64,000 nucleotides of DNA, taken from positions 115,428-179,427 of the forward strand of contig CABYCU010000002.1 of the NCBI GenBank assembly GCA_902517565.1. Reading direction: 5' to 3'. Numbering within the stretch: the first letter of the stretch is position 1; every line of letters starts with the position of its first letter. This document shows positions 24,520 through 34,027 of this stretch, piece by piece. The notes beneath the pieces were generated by a model. The model was not told the DNA's origin and ran no database searches. It saw only the letters and a list, made by a program, of their open reading frames with translations. Origin of the DNA: an uncultured SAR86 cluster bacterium (lineage in GTDB: Bacteria > Pseudomonadota > Gammaproteobacteria > Magnimaribacterales > Magnimaribacteraceae). Made by a program: the position numbers and the translations under genes.

Positions 24520-26390
24520 TTATATCTTTCTATATTCAAATCGTTCTGCAAAGAAAGCTGTATTTCAGCTGTTTCAGAAACTGATTTTTGTTGGGTAAGA
24601 AACCCTGTTAAGCTCTTCATTTGTTCTGAATTAAGGTCACTTTGACCGGACTGTACTGAATCTAATCTATAGATTATAAAATCTCCATTAGATAGCCTTG
24701 CATTACTAAATGCCACGCCTGCCTCAGATCTGGGCAAAGAGAATATGTCATCGATAGCACTAGCAGGTAAAAGAGAGCTATCTCTCTTTAATCGTTTATA
24801 ACTTTCTATAATCTGAGTGTTTTCTATTGCCAAAGACTCTAGTGATTTACCATCATCTAAGCCTCTGATCTGATCTGAAATAAATGCAGAGGATATATTC
24901 GAGACAGTTTCATTAATGTAATCATTAGTTACATCTGCTAGAGATACTTCGAAACTTAATTGAGTTTGCGGTTTACTTTCCTTTACCTGCACAAGTATTG
25001 CATTCAGACCTTCAAATTCAAATAATTCAGGGTAATCGCCCTCTTCGCTTATATTAAACAGAAAGTCTTTTATATTAGCTTTATTGAGAGCTTCGGGAAC
25101 GTTGTTTTCTGAAAAGAAGTTAGATTCAATTTCAGAAAAAGGAATAAGTTCTGATATTTCTTGTAAATCAGTTGCTGAAAAACTCAATTCAGAAACTTGA
25201 TCAAGGAGTGAGAAATATTCTTCTTCAGCATATTCAGATGCCAGTTTTTCAATAATTAGTTCAGATCTTTCTTCAATAGAGGATGGAGAAGGTTTATCCT
25301 GGTCGTCCAGTTTAATTAAATGCACACTATTTAGTAGGCTAATAGGTTCGCTAACCTCTCCTATAGACATTTTTTCCAATGCCGATTCAAACTCGGGTGG
25401 TAATAAGGTACCGTCAGTAATACCTAGACTACCACCGATTTCTTTTGTTCCTTCATCTTCTGAAATTTCTATAACCAGGTCTTCAAAGTCTGTTCCAGAA
25501 TCAATTTTCTTTTTTGCATTAATTAAAGCAACAGTAGCTTCTTCAAGAGTTTTATCTTGATCAATATTTATCATGATATGGGATACAGATTTTCTAATAG
25601 TGTCATCAAAGTCAGAGAGGTAATCTTCGTAACTTGTTCTTATTGCTTCTTCAGAAACATTACCTTCATCAATCAAACTATCTCTATCAATTTGAATATA
25701 AGTGACTTTAACTTGCTGAGGATCAATATAAGAATTTGAATTTGAATTGTAATAATCACTTAAGTCCTCTTCTCTATATTCAAGAGAATTTCTGAAATCA
25801 CTCATAGGAAATTTAATGAAGGATATATCCCTCTCCTGTTCCGCTAAGTTTATTGAATTCTTTATCTCTAGGTCAGTAATGAAAGATGAGTTTAATAAAG
25901 ACAATCTCCAAATATTGCTTTTGAGATCTTCTCTAATTCTCTCAAGATAATCGCTCGGTATAAAACCATTACTTCTAGCAAAAGCGTCAAAGTTTGCTCT
26001 ACTAAAATTTCCATTTTCTAAGAATTGTTCTGTATCAGATAATTGTTGAAAAATATATTGGTCTGGTAAATCCATACCTCTTTGATCTAGATAATTGAGT
26101 ACGGAGAATTTACTAATGAGTGAATTAGTGGAAATTTCAACTAGCAACTCTTCATCTATGACTTCATCTGGGAACCTTTCGGCTATTAGAGATTGTTGGG
26201 TACTAAATTCAAAACTAAGATCAGAAGTGCTTATGTTCTTGGAGCCTACTTTAACCACAACATTAGAATTGGATTCAGAAAAGAATCCAGCCCAACCGAC
26301 TGAGCCGATGAATGTGATAATAATTGCAATTACAATTACTTTTGTAACATTGCCTGTAAGGCTATTTCTTATACTCTGTATACCTGACAT
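24516..26390 (-). CDS. ppiD: Periplasmic folding chaperone PpiD
   Basis: A 624-residue protein, almost the size of E. coli PpiD (623). One N-terminal anchor (residues 15-35, [19 protein letters not shown]) is followed by a SurA-like chaperone region. A parvulin domain (about 265-365: [39 protein letters not shown]) and a long C-terminal helical region complete it. It helps outer-membrane proteins fold as they leave the translocon, relevant in a genome rich in TonB receptors. It lies downstream of hupB as in E. coli but behind the hupB terminator. A TAGATT hexamer six bases before its ATG may be its own promoter. Confidence 0.92.
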   Translation of the reverse strand: MSGIQSIRNSLTGNVTKVIVIAIIITFIGSVGWAGFFSESNSNVVVKVGSKNISTSDLSFEFSTQQSLIAERFPDEVIDEELLVEISTNSLISKFSVLNYLDQRGMDLPDQYIFQQLSDTEQFLENGNFSRANFDAFARSNGFIPSDYLERIREDLKSNIWRLSLLNSSFITDLEIKNSINLAEQERDISFIKFPMSDFRNSLEYREEDLSDYYNSNSNSYIDPQQVKVTYIQIDRDSLIDEGNVSEEAIRTSYEDYLSDFDDTIRKSVSHIMINIDQDKTLEEATVALINAKKKIDSGTDFEDLVIEISEDEGTKEIGGSLGITDGTLLPPEFESALEKMSIGEVSEPISLLNSVHLIKLDDQDKPSPSSIEERSELIIEKLASEYAEEEYFSLLDQVSELSFSATDLQEISELIPFSEIESNFFSENNVPEALNKANIKDFLFNISEEGDYPELFEFEGLNAILVQVKESKPQTQLSFEVSLADVTNDYINETVSNISSAFISDQIRGLDDGKSLESLAIENTQIIESYKRLKRDSSLLPASAIDDIFSLPRSEAGVAFSNARLSNGDFIIYRLDSVQSGQSDLNSEQMKSLTGFLTQQKSVSETAEIQLSLQNDLNIERYN

Positions 26391-26413
26391 ATTATCAATC
26401 TATAACTAAAAAA

Positions 26414-26433
26414 AGCGCGCCTTTAGGCGCGCT
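26414..26433 (-). terminator. Intrinsic terminator of hupB
   Basis: AGCGCGCC-TTTA-GGCGCGCT is a perfect 8-bp GC-rich stem, followed on the minus strand by a run of seven T. It is 20 bases past the hupB stop and is the strongest terminator in the window. Confidence 0.93.
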
Positions 26434-26452
26434 CTTTATAAACTTTTTTGGG

Positions 26453-26722
26453 TTATAAGCTTTCTTTAAGTGCCTTCCCTGCTTTAAATCCAACAGATTT
26501 AGATGCAGCGATTTGGATAGTTGCTCCCGTTTGAGGATTTCTTCCTTGTCTTGCTGCTCTATGTCTTACATTGAAAGTACCGAAACCTACTAGAGAAACA
26601 CTATCTCCACCAGCTAAGCTTCCAGCTATTGCATTTAAAGTTGCTTCGACCGCTCTTCCGGCTTCAGCTTTTGAACTGTCAGTTGCTGCTGCTACTGCGT
26701 CTGTTAATTGGGCTTTATTCAC
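26453..26722 (-). CDS. hupB: Histone-like DNA-binding protein HU (beta type)
   Basis: An 89-residue HU protein: MNKAQLTDAVAAAT helix, VSLVGFGTFNVRHRAARQGRNPQTG arm and KSVGFKAGKALKESL terminus. It bends and compacts DNA as a dimer. It follows lon as in many gammaproteobacteria but has its own near-consensus sigma-70 promoter and an AGGAG ribosome site, as expected for one of the most abundant proteins. A strong terminator ends the transcript. Confidence 0.97.
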   Translation of the reverse strand: MNKAQLTDAVAAATDSSKAEAGRAVEATLNAIAGSLAGGDSVSLVGFGTFNVRHRAARQGRNPQTGATIQIAASKSVGFKAGKALKESL

Positions 26723-26779
26723 ATTAATCTCCTAGAGTCTTGTTATGCCGACTTGTTCTTTGCAAAGTCAGTCATAACG

Positions 26780-26808
26780 ATTAAAACCCTACGTTAGAGC
26801 CTTGTCAA
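26780..26808 (-). promoter_or_regulatory. Sigma-70 promoter of hupB
   Basis: On the minus strand TTGACA, a 17-base spacer and TTTAAT (5/6) lie in the lon-hupB gap. Transcription should start near 26773, giving a leader of about 50 bases with a standard Shine-Dalgarno. This leadered promoter contrasts with the leaderless ones elsewhere. Confidence 0.75.
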
Positions 26809-26825
26809 GGGAGAATTTGCTTTTC

Positions 26826-29222
26826 TTAGTGCGCTTCTACAGAGCTTTTTTTCTGTCTAGATTTTTTGCTAGGTACTTTGTCATTTTCTTCATCTTTTTC
26901 CCATGGTATGGGTTGCCTAGTTAAAACTATATCTAAGACTTCATCTATCCATCTGACGGGTTTAATTTCTAGTTCTGCTTTGATGTTATCGGGTATTTCT
27001 TTTAGATCTCTAACATTACCTTCAGGTATTATTACAGTCTTTATTCCACCCCTTCTAGCAGCCAAAAGTTTTTCTTTTAATCCACCAATTTTAAGGACTT
27101 CTCCTCTCAGAGTAATTTCACCTGTCATGGCCACATCTGATCTAACAGGTATCTTCGATAACACAGATGTCATAGCCGTAGCCATAGCTGCTCCTGCACT
27201 TGGGCCATCTTTTGGCGTAGCGCCTTCTGGAACATGAATGTGGATATCTTGCTCTTCATAGAACTTAGGATCTATTCCTAAAGATTCTGATCTTGATCTA
27301 ACTACAGACAAAGCAGCCTGAATGGACTCTTGCATCACATCACCTAGGGAACCAGTCTTAATTATCTTGCCCTTACCTATAAAGCTTGATGCTTCTATTG
27401 TTAGAAGCTCTCCTCCTACTTGGGTCCAAGCAAGACCGGTAACTTGTCCAATTCTGTCTTCCTCTTCAGCTTCCCCGAATTCAAATTTTCTTACCCCACA
27501 ATAATCCTCCAAAAGAGCAGGCTTTATTGTTGTGTTTTTACTCTTGGTATTGTCTGCATTTTGTTTTACTACTTTTCTGCATATTTTTGCTATTTCTCTT
27601 TCTAAAGACCTCACACCAGCTTCTCTTGTAAAATATCTAATTAAGTCTTTGATAGTGGATTTAGATATAGAAAGCTCTTTTTCTTTTAATCCATTATTCT
27701 TCTTTTGTTTCTCTACAAGATATTTTTCTGCGATGTTTACCTTTTCATCTTCTGTATAGCCTGGAAGTGTAATAATTTCCATACGGTCCATTAAGGCTGA
27801 AGGGATATTTAAGCTATTAGCAGTGCATACGAACATAATGTCTGAGAGGTCATAGTCAACCTCCAAATAATGGTCATTAAATGTATGGTTTTGCTCTGGG
27901 TCCAGAACCTCTAAGAGAGCAGAAGCAGGATCTCCTCTGAAATCCATTCCCATTTTGTCTATTTCATCCAATAAGAAAAGAGGGTTCTTAACTCCAGTTT
28001 TAGAAAGTTTTTGAAGAATACGGCCTGGCATTGATCCAATATATGTTCTTCTATGACCTCTTATTTCAGCCTCATCTCTAACTCCTCCTAAAGACATTCT
28101 TACAAACTTTCTGTTTGTTGCTCTCGCAATAGATTCTCCTAAAGAAGTCTTTCCAACACCAGGAGGTCCAACTAAACAAAGAACAGGTCCTTTTAATTTC
28201 TTAACTCTTTTTTGTACTGCTAAGTACTCTAAAATCCTCTCTTTCACTTCTTCGAGACCAAAATGATCCTCATTTAAAACGTCACTGGCTTTATTTAGAT
28301 TAGATTGTATTTTGCTCTTTTTCTTCCAAGGAATATTGAGCATCCAGTCGATGTAACTTCTTACGACAGAAGCTTCAGCGGACATGGGTGACATCATTTT
28401 ATATTTCTGAAGCTCTCCCATAGCTTTTTCTTGAGCTTCTTTGGTCATGCCTGCTTCATTAATTTTTGCCTCTAGTTGCTCTGCCTCTTCGGCATCATCT
28501 ATCTCACCTAATTCCTTCTTTAAGGCTTTCATTTGTTCGTTTAAGTAATACTCTTTCTGGCTTTTTTCCATCTGACTTTTTACTCTTCCTCGAATCTTCT
28601 TTTCAACTTTGGAAAGATCTAGTTGTGAGTCAAGATGTTCAAGTATTCTATTGGCTCTATCTGAGAGATTAACCATCTCTAAGATTTCTTGTTTTTGGCT
28701 GATGTCTATAGAGAGATGGCCTACAAGTGTATCGGTGAGTCTAGATAGCGAATCAATAGCATTAACAGTATTTAAAACTTCCGGAGTTGCTTTTCTAGTT
28801 AACTTTACATATTCCTGAAATTGCTTTTTCAATGAAGGTAAAAAATGCTTCAAATTGTCAGACTCTGTCTCTTCTTCTAGTGTGTTAACTTTAACTGATA
28901 GAAAATCTTCAGAATCCTCGATCGATTCTATAGAAGCTCTTTTGTTGCCTTCCACCAATACCTTGAGTGTTCCATCTGGTAACTTAATAAGCTGTAAAAT
29001 AGTTGAAAGAGTTCCTATGGAGTATAAGTCACCTAACTTTGGATCATCTTGTTGCGCTGTCTTTTGAGCTACAAGCATAATTTGTTTGTCACCAGCCATT
29101 GCTGCTTGAAGGGCAGTTATGGATTTTTCTCTTCCTACAAAAAGTGGTGTGACGACTGAAGGGAAGATCACGACGTCTCTAAGTGGCAATAGTGGGATAT
29201 TCAAATTTTTTGTATCAGACAT
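26826..29222 (-). CDS. lon: ATP-dependent protease Lon
   Basis: A 798-residue LonA, close to the E. coli length (784). The N-terminal substrate-binding domain (PLLPLRDVVIFPSVVTPLFVGR) and coiled coil (about 190-260) precede the AAA+ module with Walker A GPPGVGKTS near 355 and Walker B FLLDEIDKM. The protease domain has the catalytic Ser in PKDGPSAGAAMA and Lys in GGLKEKLLAARR. It degrades misfolded and regulatory proteins. The order tig-clpP-clpX-lon-hupB is the standard gammaproteobacterial one. A GAGGT ribosome site supports the start. Confidence 0.97.
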   Translation of the reverse strand: MSDTKNLNIPLLPLRDVVIFPSVVTPLFVGREKSITALQAAMAGDKQIMLVAQKTAQQDDPKLGDLYSIGTLSTILQLIKLPDGTLKVLVEGNKRASIESIEDSEDFLSVKVNTLEEETESDNLKHFLPSLKKQFQEYVKLTRKATPEVLNTVNAIDSLSRLTDTLVGHLSIDISQKQEILEMVNLSDRANRILEHLDSQLDLSKVEKKIRGRVKSQMEKSQKEYYLNEQMKALKKELGEIDDAEEAEQLEAKINEAGMTKEAQEKAMGELQKYKMMSPMSAEASVVRSYIDWMLNIPWKKKSKIQSNLNKASDVLNEDHFGLEEVKERILEYLAVQKRVKKLKGPVLCLVGPPGVGKTSLGESIARATNRKFVRMSLGGVRDEAEIRGHRRTYIGSMPGRILQKLSKTGVKNPLFLLDEIDKMGMDFRGDPASALLEVLDPEQNHTFNDHYLEVDYDLSDIMFVCTANSLNIPSALMDRMEIITLPGYTEDEKVNIAEKYLVEKQKKNNGLKEKELSISKSTIKDLIRYFTREAGVRSLEREIAKICRKVVKQNADNTKSKNTTIKPALLEDYCGVRKFEFGEAEEEDRIGQVTGLAWTQVGGELLTIEASSFIGKGKIIKTGSLGDVMQESIQAALSVVRSRSESLGIDPKFYEEQDIHIHVPEGATPKDGPSAGAAMATAMTSVLSKIPVRSDVAMTGEITLRGEVLKIGGLKEKLLAARRGGIKTVIIPEGNVRDLKEIPDNIKAELEIKPVRWIDEVLDIVLTRQPIPWEKDEENDKVPSKKSRQKKSSVEAH

Positions 29223-29272
29223 ATAGTTACCTCTATATCTAATATTGGGGTTTTATTCTAAAAATTCAAGTA

Positions 29273-30550
29273 TTAACCTGTTTTAGTTTTGGATGATTTC
29301 TCGTAAACCATCAATGGTTCGGACTCACCTTTAACAACTGAGCCATCTAAAACAACCTTCTGTAAAGATTCTTCGGAGGGCACTTTGTACATTGTTTCCA
29401 TCAAAATGCTTTCCAAGATTGACCTAAGACCTCTCGCACCTGTCTTTCTTTCAACTGCTTTTTTGGCTATTTCAGAAAGCGCATCTTTTCTAATATCTAG
29501 TTCCACCTCTTCCATTTCAAATAGCTTAGAAAATTGTTTGGTCAATGAATTTTTAGGTTCAGTTAAGATCTTAATAAGAGCTTCTTCGTCCAACTGCTCT
29601 AAAGTTGTAATGACAGGTAATCTACCAATGAATTCTGGGATCAAACCAAACTTTATTAGATCTTCTGGTCTGACTTGACTTATTAATTTGTCCGTCTCAT
29701 TCTCAGATTTAATTGACGTTACATTTGCACCAAAGCCTATGCCGGTTTCTTCGCATCTTTGTTGAATAACCGATTCAAGCCCAGAAAATGCGCCGCCGCA
29801 GATAAAAAGTATATTTGAAGTATCTACCTGTAAAAATTCTTGTTGTGGATGTTTTCTACCACCCTGTGGAGGAACTGAAGCGATAGTTCCTTCAATAAGC
29901 TTCAATAAAGCCTGTTGAACGCCCTCTCCTGAAACATCTCTAGTGATAGAAGGATTATCAGACTTACGAGCAATCTTATCTATTTCATCGATATAAACTA
30001 TACCGAGTTGTGCTTTTTCAATGTCGTAGTCACATTTCTGTAAAAGTTTTTGTATTATATTTTCTACATCCTCTCCTACATATCCAGCTTCAGTAAGAGT
30101 AGTGGCATCGGCTATTGTGAAAGGCACATCTAATAGTCGAGCTAAGGTTTGAGCTAATAAAGTTTTTCCGGAACCGGTAGGGCCTAGAAGTAATATATTA
30201 CTCTTAGTTAATTCAACGCCGTCCTCAGATTCGAGCTTTTTGCTACCCTTTAACCTTTTATAGTGATTATATACGGCTACAGAAAGGTTCTTTTTAGCCT
30301 CTTCTTGTCCTATTACATATTCGTCAAGAGTTTCTTTTATTTCTTTAGGTACAGGGAAGTGTTCTTCATCAACCTCTGTAGTTTCAGAAATTTCTTCTTT
30401 GATTATGTCATTACAAAGATCTATGCACTCATTACAAATATAGACAGAAGGTCCTGCTATTAACTTTCTAACTTCGTTCTGATTTTTTCCACAGAAAGAG
30501 CAATATAAAAGCTTATCATCTTCGTTACCTGTATTGTCTTTGTCTGACAT
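29273..30550 (-). CDS. clpX: ClpX, ATP-dependent unfoldase of ClpXP
   Basis: A 425-residue AAA+ unfoldase. The N-terminal zinc finger uses four cysteines (CSFCGKN and CNECIDLC). Walker A is [14 protein letters not shown] near 122 and Walker B is [10 protein letters not shown]. Pore loops include GYVGEDV and the RKH loop [10 protein letters not shown], and the ClpP-docking IGF loop is GIGFGANV. It unfolds tagged substrates and feeds them to ClpP, whose gene is 12 bases upstream. An AGGAG ribosome site precedes the ATG. Confidence 0.97.
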   Translation of the reverse strand: MSDKDNTGNEDDKLLYCSFCGKNQNEVRKLIAGPSVYICNECIDLCNDIIKEEISETTEVDEEHFPVPKEIKETLDEYVIGQEEAKKNLSVAVYNHYKRLKGSKKLESEDGVELTKSNILLLGPTGSGKTLLAQTLARLLDVPFTIADATTLTEAGYVGEDVENIIQKLLQKCDYDIEKAQLGIVYIDEIDKIARKSDNPSITRDVSGEGVQQALLKLIEGTIASVPPQGGRKHPQQEFLQVDTSNILFICGGAFSGLESVIQQRCEETGIGFGANVTSIKSENETDKLISQVRPEDLIKFGLIPEFIGRLPVITTLEQLDEEALIKILTEPKNSLTKQFSKLFEMEEVELDIRKDALSEIAKKAVERKTGARGLRSILESILMETMYKVPSEESLQKVVLDGSVVKGESEPLMVYEKSSKTKTG

Positions 30551-30562
30551 TTAAACTCCTGT

Positions 30563-31183
30563 TTATTTTTTAGTTGAGCGACTATCTACAACTTCATCAA
30601 TTAAACCATACTTTTGTGCATCGGTAGGAGACATAAAATTATCTCTATCACTATCTTTCGCTACTTTGTCAACTTTTTGACCAGTATGGTGAGCTAAGAT
30701 TTCGTTTAGTCTTTTCTTAATAGAAAGGATTTCTTTGGTGTGAATCTCTATATCACTTGCTTGACCTTGGAAACCACCTAATACTTGATGAATCATAACC
30801 CTTGAGTTTGGAAGAGCTTGTCTTTTTCCTGACGCACCTCCTGAAAGCAATACTGCTCCCATGCTGGCGGCTTGTCCTATGCATAGGGTAGAAACATCAG
30901 GTTTAATAAACTGCATAGTATCGTAGATAGACAGGCCGGCGGTTACTGAACCACCTGGAGAATTTATATATAAATGAATATCTTTATCTGGGTTTTCTGC
31001 TTCAAGGTAAAGCAACTGTGCAACAATTAAGTTAGCCCCATAATCCTCAACTGGTCCAGTTAGAAAGATCACTCGCTCTTTTAAAAGCCTAGAGTAAATA
31101 TCATAAGCTCTTTCTCCTCTGGGAGTTTGCTCAACTACCATTGGCACTAACTGATTGAATGTTTGGGATACTTCTTTTGTCAT
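30563..31183 (-). CDS. clpP: ClpP, proteolytic subunit of Clp protease
   Basis: A 206-residue serine peptidase. The catalytic Ser is in [11 protein letters not shown] near 110, His in [13 protein letters not shown] near 135 and Asp in [12 protein letters not shown] near 184. An N-terminal propeptide-like stretch precedes [17 protein letters not shown]. Fourteen subunits form the chamber used by ClpX. It sits between tig and clpX in the conserved order, and one copy is seen here. Confidence 0.97.
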   Translation of the reverse strand: MTKEVSQTFNQLVPMVVEQTPRGERAYDIYSRLLKERVIFLTGPVEDYGANLIVAQLLYLEAENPDKDIHLYINSPGGSVTAGLSIYDTMQFIKPDVSTLCIGQAASMGAVLLSGGASGKRQALPNSRVMIHQVLGGFQGQASDIEIHTKEILSIKKRLNEILAHHTGQKVDKVAKDSDRDNFMSPTDAQKYGLIDEVVDSRSTKK

Positions 31184-31224
31184 TATATTTTCCTAATATC
31201 TATGTGGGGACGTTAACTTGATTT

Positions 31225-32532
31225 TCAACCATATGTTCCTGAAACGCAATCTTCATATGATATCAACTCATCAGATGATTTAGCTTCGGCTCTTAAAGTA
31301 TCTACAACCTGCTCTTCTAATGAAATAGATTCTATGTTTTTTAGCTGCTCATCATCAGAATAAAAATAGTTAATCACCTGTTGAGGATCTTTATAATTCT
31401 TAGCTCTATCTTCGATAATCTCTTTTACCTTATCGCCATCGGGTTTAAGTTCATTGTCTTCGATAATCTTGTTCAACAAGATCCCAATTTTAACTCTCTT
31501 CATTGCCTCTTCTTTAAATGTTTCATCTGGAAATAGTCCCTCATCCATATCTTTTGGATCCATGCCCATTCTTCTTGCAGTATCCTGTTTCATGTTTGAA
31601 ATTTCTGAATTAACCATAGAAGAAGGAACTTCAAATTCATTAATTTCTAACAAAGAATCGAATAGGCTCTGCTTAATCTTACCGTTTAATATATTCACTA
31701 AATCCTCTTCGAGTTTAGTTCTAACCTCTGTCTTGAAAGAATCAATATCTTTAGCCTCTATTCCTGTACTCATAAAAAAATCTTCAGTCAGTTCAGGTAA
31801 TTGAGGAGAAAGGACTTCTGTAACTTCTGTATCAAATTGAACTGGTTTAGAAGCAAGCTCTTTTTTTCCATAATCTTCTGGAAAAGTAAGATCGAGTATT
31901 TTCTTGTCCCCTTTCTTTAATCCAATAAGGCCAGACTCAAAACCTTCTATCATTGATTTAGAACCTAGTTCCACTAAGAAATCATTAGCAGATCCACCTT
32001 CAAATTCTTCACCATCAATTGTACCTACAAAATTTATTTTGATTTGGTCACCATCTTTAGATATTTGATCAATCGGTTCCCATTTGCTCATCCTCTTTTG
32101 TAGATTATTTATTGTCTTATCTAAGTCTTCATCAGAGATATTGCAAAGAAAATTTGTAAAAGATAGTTTGCTAAGTTTTGCTACCGAAACTTCAGGATAG
32201 ATTTCAAAAGTTGCTTTAAATTTTGCATCTTTACCCTCGTCTATGGCTTCCGGCAGCAAGTTGGGTCTGCTGACAATCTTTAACTTCTTTTCCTCCGCTA
32301 ACTTTGAAAAAGATTTTGTGGCTAAGTCCCAAATTACATCCTGCCTTATTTCAGGACCATAAACACTAGTCACAACGTCCATGGGGGCCTTACCTTTTCT
32401 AAAACCTTTCAGCTTGGCATCTTTTTGTACGACTTTAAGTTTACTTAATACTTGAGATTCTATTTCTGCTTTAGGAACAACTATATCTAAACTTTGGTTA
32501 ATTTCAGTTTTTGATTTAAAGGAAAATTTCAT
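31225..32532 (-). CDS. tig: Trigger factor (ribosome-bound chaperone)
   Basis: A 435-residue trigger factor. The ribosome-binding N-domain has the signature KGFRKGKAPMDVVTSVYG, close to the GFRxGKxP docking loop. The FKBP-like isomerase domain is at about 150-240 (GDQIKINFVGTIDGEEFEGG) and the C-terminal helical chaperone arms follow. It meets nascent chains at the exit tunnel. Its ATG lies only 13 bases after the CCA end of tRNA-His, so the gene is probably read from the tRNA promoter and freed by tRNA 3' processing. A weak GGAT may serve as ribosome site. Confidence 0.95.
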   Translation of the reverse strand: MKFSFKSKTEINQSLDIVVPKAEIESQVLSKLKVVQKDAKLKGFRKGKAPMDVVTSVYGPEIRQDVIWDLATKSFSKLAEEKKLKIVSRPNLLPEAIDEGKDAKFKATFEIYPEVSVAKLSKLSFTNFLCNISDEDLDKTINNLQKRMSKWEPIDQISKDGDQIKINFVGTIDGEEFEGGSANDFLVELGSKSMIEGFESGLIGLKKGDKKILDLTFPEDYGKKELASKPVQFDTEVTEVLSPQLPELTEDFFMSTGIEAKDIDSFKTEVRTKLEEDLVNILNGKIKQSLFDSLLEINEFEVPSSMVNSEISNMKQDTARRMGMDPKDMDEGLFPDETFKEEAMKRVKIGILLNKIIEDNELKPDGDKVKEIIEDRAKNYKDPQQVINYFYSDDEQLKNIESISLEEQVVDTLRAEAKSSDELISYEDCVSGTYG

Positions 32533-32545
32533 ATCTTATCCAGTT

Positions 32546-32622
32546 TGGGGTGGACGATGGGGCTCGAACCCACGACCACTGGAATCACAATCCAGGGCTC
32601 TACCAACTGAGCTACGCCCACC
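32546..32622 (-). tRNA. tRNA-His(GTG)
   Basis: The reverse strand folds as tRNA-His with the extra G-1 opposite the discriminator C (GGTGGGCG...CGTCCACCCCA). The D-arm is AGCTCAGTTGGTAGAGC, the anticodon loop TTGTGAT (GTG) is closed by CTGGA/TCCAG, and the T-arm is CGTGGGTTCGAGCCCCATCG. CCA is encoded. It is directly upstream of tig. Confidence 0.97.
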
Positions 32623-32633
32623 AAAAAATTAAT

Positions 32634-32642
32634 ATTTTAGCA
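32634..32642 (-). promoter_or_regulatory. Extended -10 promoter of tRNA-His (and probably tig)
   Basis: On the minus strand TGC-TAAAAT (extended -10) ends 11 bases before the mature tRNA 5' end. No other promoter is visible between the tRNA and tig, so it probably drives both. Confidence 0.5.
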
Positions 32643-32668
32643 TCTTATAAAAATAGGAGATGATTATT

Positions 32669-32938
32669 TTAATAAATTCGAAATCCAGTTAGTGATTCAT
32701 CTACAGCAGCATCTTGTACCAAAACATCTTCTACATGAGAGTAAGATGGACCATCCCAACATAAAGATATAAATGCTGTGAGAGCGTCTTCGTCTCCTTG
32801 TACAAAAATTTCAATAGATCCATCTGAAGCTTTACGGCCCCAACCGACTAAATTGAGCTTCAAGCTTCGTTCTTTTGCCCAAGACCTAAACCCTGAACCC
32901 TGAACTTCACCGTAAATTGAAATGTGTGAACCGACCAT
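32669..32938 (-). CDS. acyP: Acylphosphatase
   Basis: An 89-residue acylphosphatase that hydrolyses acyl phosphates. The phosphate-binding loop reads YGEVQGSGFRSWAKERS, with the catalytic Arg in SGFRSW, and the catalytic Asn is expected in the KLNLVGWGRKASDGSIEIFVQG strand. The core is complete, with a slightly degenerate VQGVGFR motif (VQGSGFR). It stands between tRNA-Arg/lipoprotein and tRNA-His. A TATTAT -10 lies six bases before the ATG, again the leaderless arrangement. Confidence 0.9.
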   Translation of the reverse strand: MVGSHISIYGEVQGSGFRSWAKERSLKLNLVGWGRKASDGSIEIFVQGDEDALTAFISLCWDGPSYSHVEDVLVQDAAVDESLTGFRIY

Positions 32939-32944
32939 CTAGAA

Positions 32945-32950
32945 ATAATA
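32945..32950 (-). promoter_or_regulatory. -10 element TATTAT of acyP (leaderless placement)
   Basis: TATTAT (5/6) on the minus strand is followed by six bases (TTCTAG) and then the acyP ATG. Confidence 0.52.
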
Positions 32951-33006
32951 TAAAAACTTAAATTATTTTATCTCCCTAACTTTAAGGCTTCAACAGTTTT
33001 AGGTAA

Positions 33007-33840
33007 CTAGAACTGAGGGCCTGTATCTGGATCACTACTTGAATACAAAACCCAAGAGTTAAAAGTATCTGGCTCTTCTAAACAAGATCCTATTTTATCA
33101 AATTCTTCAAATACATCTTGAAAGTTATCATTAAAATTTTGATTCTGGACTTCCATAGTCTCTTGTGAAGTAGCCCACTCTCCCCATACAAGATTAGCCT
33201 GAACATCTGCATGTGAAGCATCTAGTGATCTTCTATCAAAATAAACTCCATAGTGGTAACCGGTGCCCTGAAGTTCTGAAGATTCAACCTTGGCAGTATG
33301 AAGAGGAAGAAAGTCTTCAAGCTCTTTTCTACCGGCGTCATTTTTATAAGAACACGTCCAATATTGGCTATAAAAATAGCCAGACTCATTAGCCTCACCA
33401 AAGAAAGTTGAAGAAATAGGCACTACAATGTCCCAAGCGTTGCGACCTTCTCCATTACAAGACATTACGTCTTGATATTTTTCAGACCATTTCGCAAAAG
33501 CTTCATCTTGACTAGAATCTTGCCATTCCTTATCGGCCGAATCTTTTGAAGACCATTCAAGCTCCCACCACATACTTGGACCAAAAGCATTCTGCTCTTC
33601 TATAGGATCGTAGAGATAAGATCCTCTTAGATCTGAAGATTTAGGGAGACTTCTCCATTCACTTATCATATTAGAAAGATTTGATTTACTGAATTCATTT
33701 CCTTTAGTGCAAGAGACAAATTCTACGTAAAAAGGTCCTTGGTCTTGCGCTTGAACAGAATCAGAATCCGTCCCAGAGGAGCATGATAAAAGTGATCCGA
33801 TGAGTAGAAAACAAAATAAGATTTGATAGATTTTTTTCAT
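33007..33840 (-). CDS. Lipoprotein of unknown function with two internal repeats
   Basis: A 277-residue lipoprotein with lipobox LLSC at Cys20. I do not recognise the family. The mature part looks like two diverged copies of a domain of about 115 residues. Each begins near a Cys (FVSCTKG; YWTCSYK), continues with a WELEW or WGEW segment and an Asn/Gln/Lys-rich helix, and closes with C-x(n)-W (MSCNGEGRNAWD; GSCLEEPDTFNSW). The shape recalls dimeric ferredoxin-like (EthD/ABM-type) folds, which is only a guess. An AAGGAT ribosome site sets the start, 65 bases after tRNA-Arg. Confidence 0.75.
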   Translation of the reverse strand: MKKIYQILFCFLLIGSLLSCSSGTDSDSVQAQDQGPFYVEFVSCTKGNEFSKSNLSNMISEWRSLPKSSDLRGSYLYDPIEEQNAFGPSMWWELEWSSKDSADKEWQDSSQDEAFAKWSEKYQDVMSCNGEGRNAWDIVVPISSTFFGEANESGYFYSQYWTCSYKNDAGRKELEDFLPLHTAKVESSELQGTGYHYGVYFDRRSLDASHADVQANLVWGEWATSQETMEVQNQNFNDNFQDVFEEFDKIGSCLEEPDTFNSWVLYSSSDPDTGPQF

Positions 33841-33905
33841 AGGTTAATCCTTTATTAGTTCTGGCTATCTTAAACCAAAGAACCGTTTTATTCATTTTTT
33901 GATCA

Positions 33906-33983
33906 TGGCCTCCTCGGCAGGACTCGAACCTGCGACCCACTGCTTAGAAGGCAGTTGCTCTAATCCAACTGAGCTACGAGGAG
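33906..33983 (-). tRNA. tRNA-Arg(TCT)
   Basis: Reverse-strand fold: acceptor CTCCTCG/CGAGGAG, D-arm AGCTCAGTTGGATTAGAGC, anticodon stem ACTGC/GCAGT around CTTCTAA (TCT), T-arm CGCAGGTTCGAGTCCTGC(G) and encoded CCA. It reads AGA codons, important in an AT-rich genome. Confidence 0.97.
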
Positions 33984-33991
33984 ACGGGCGA

Positions 33992-33997
33992 ATTATA
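33992..33997 (-). promoter_or_regulatory. -10 element of tRNA-Arg
   Basis: A perfect TATAAT on the minus strand lies eight bases before the tRNA 5' end, in the short gap after dadA. This tRNA therefore has its own promoter. Confidence 0.5.
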
Positions 33998-34027
33998 TAG
34001 TAACAAGAAGAATTAAAATCTATTTTT

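Noticed and set aside
31454-31804. 116-residue plus-strand ORF
   Set aside because: It is a shadow of the trigger factor gene.
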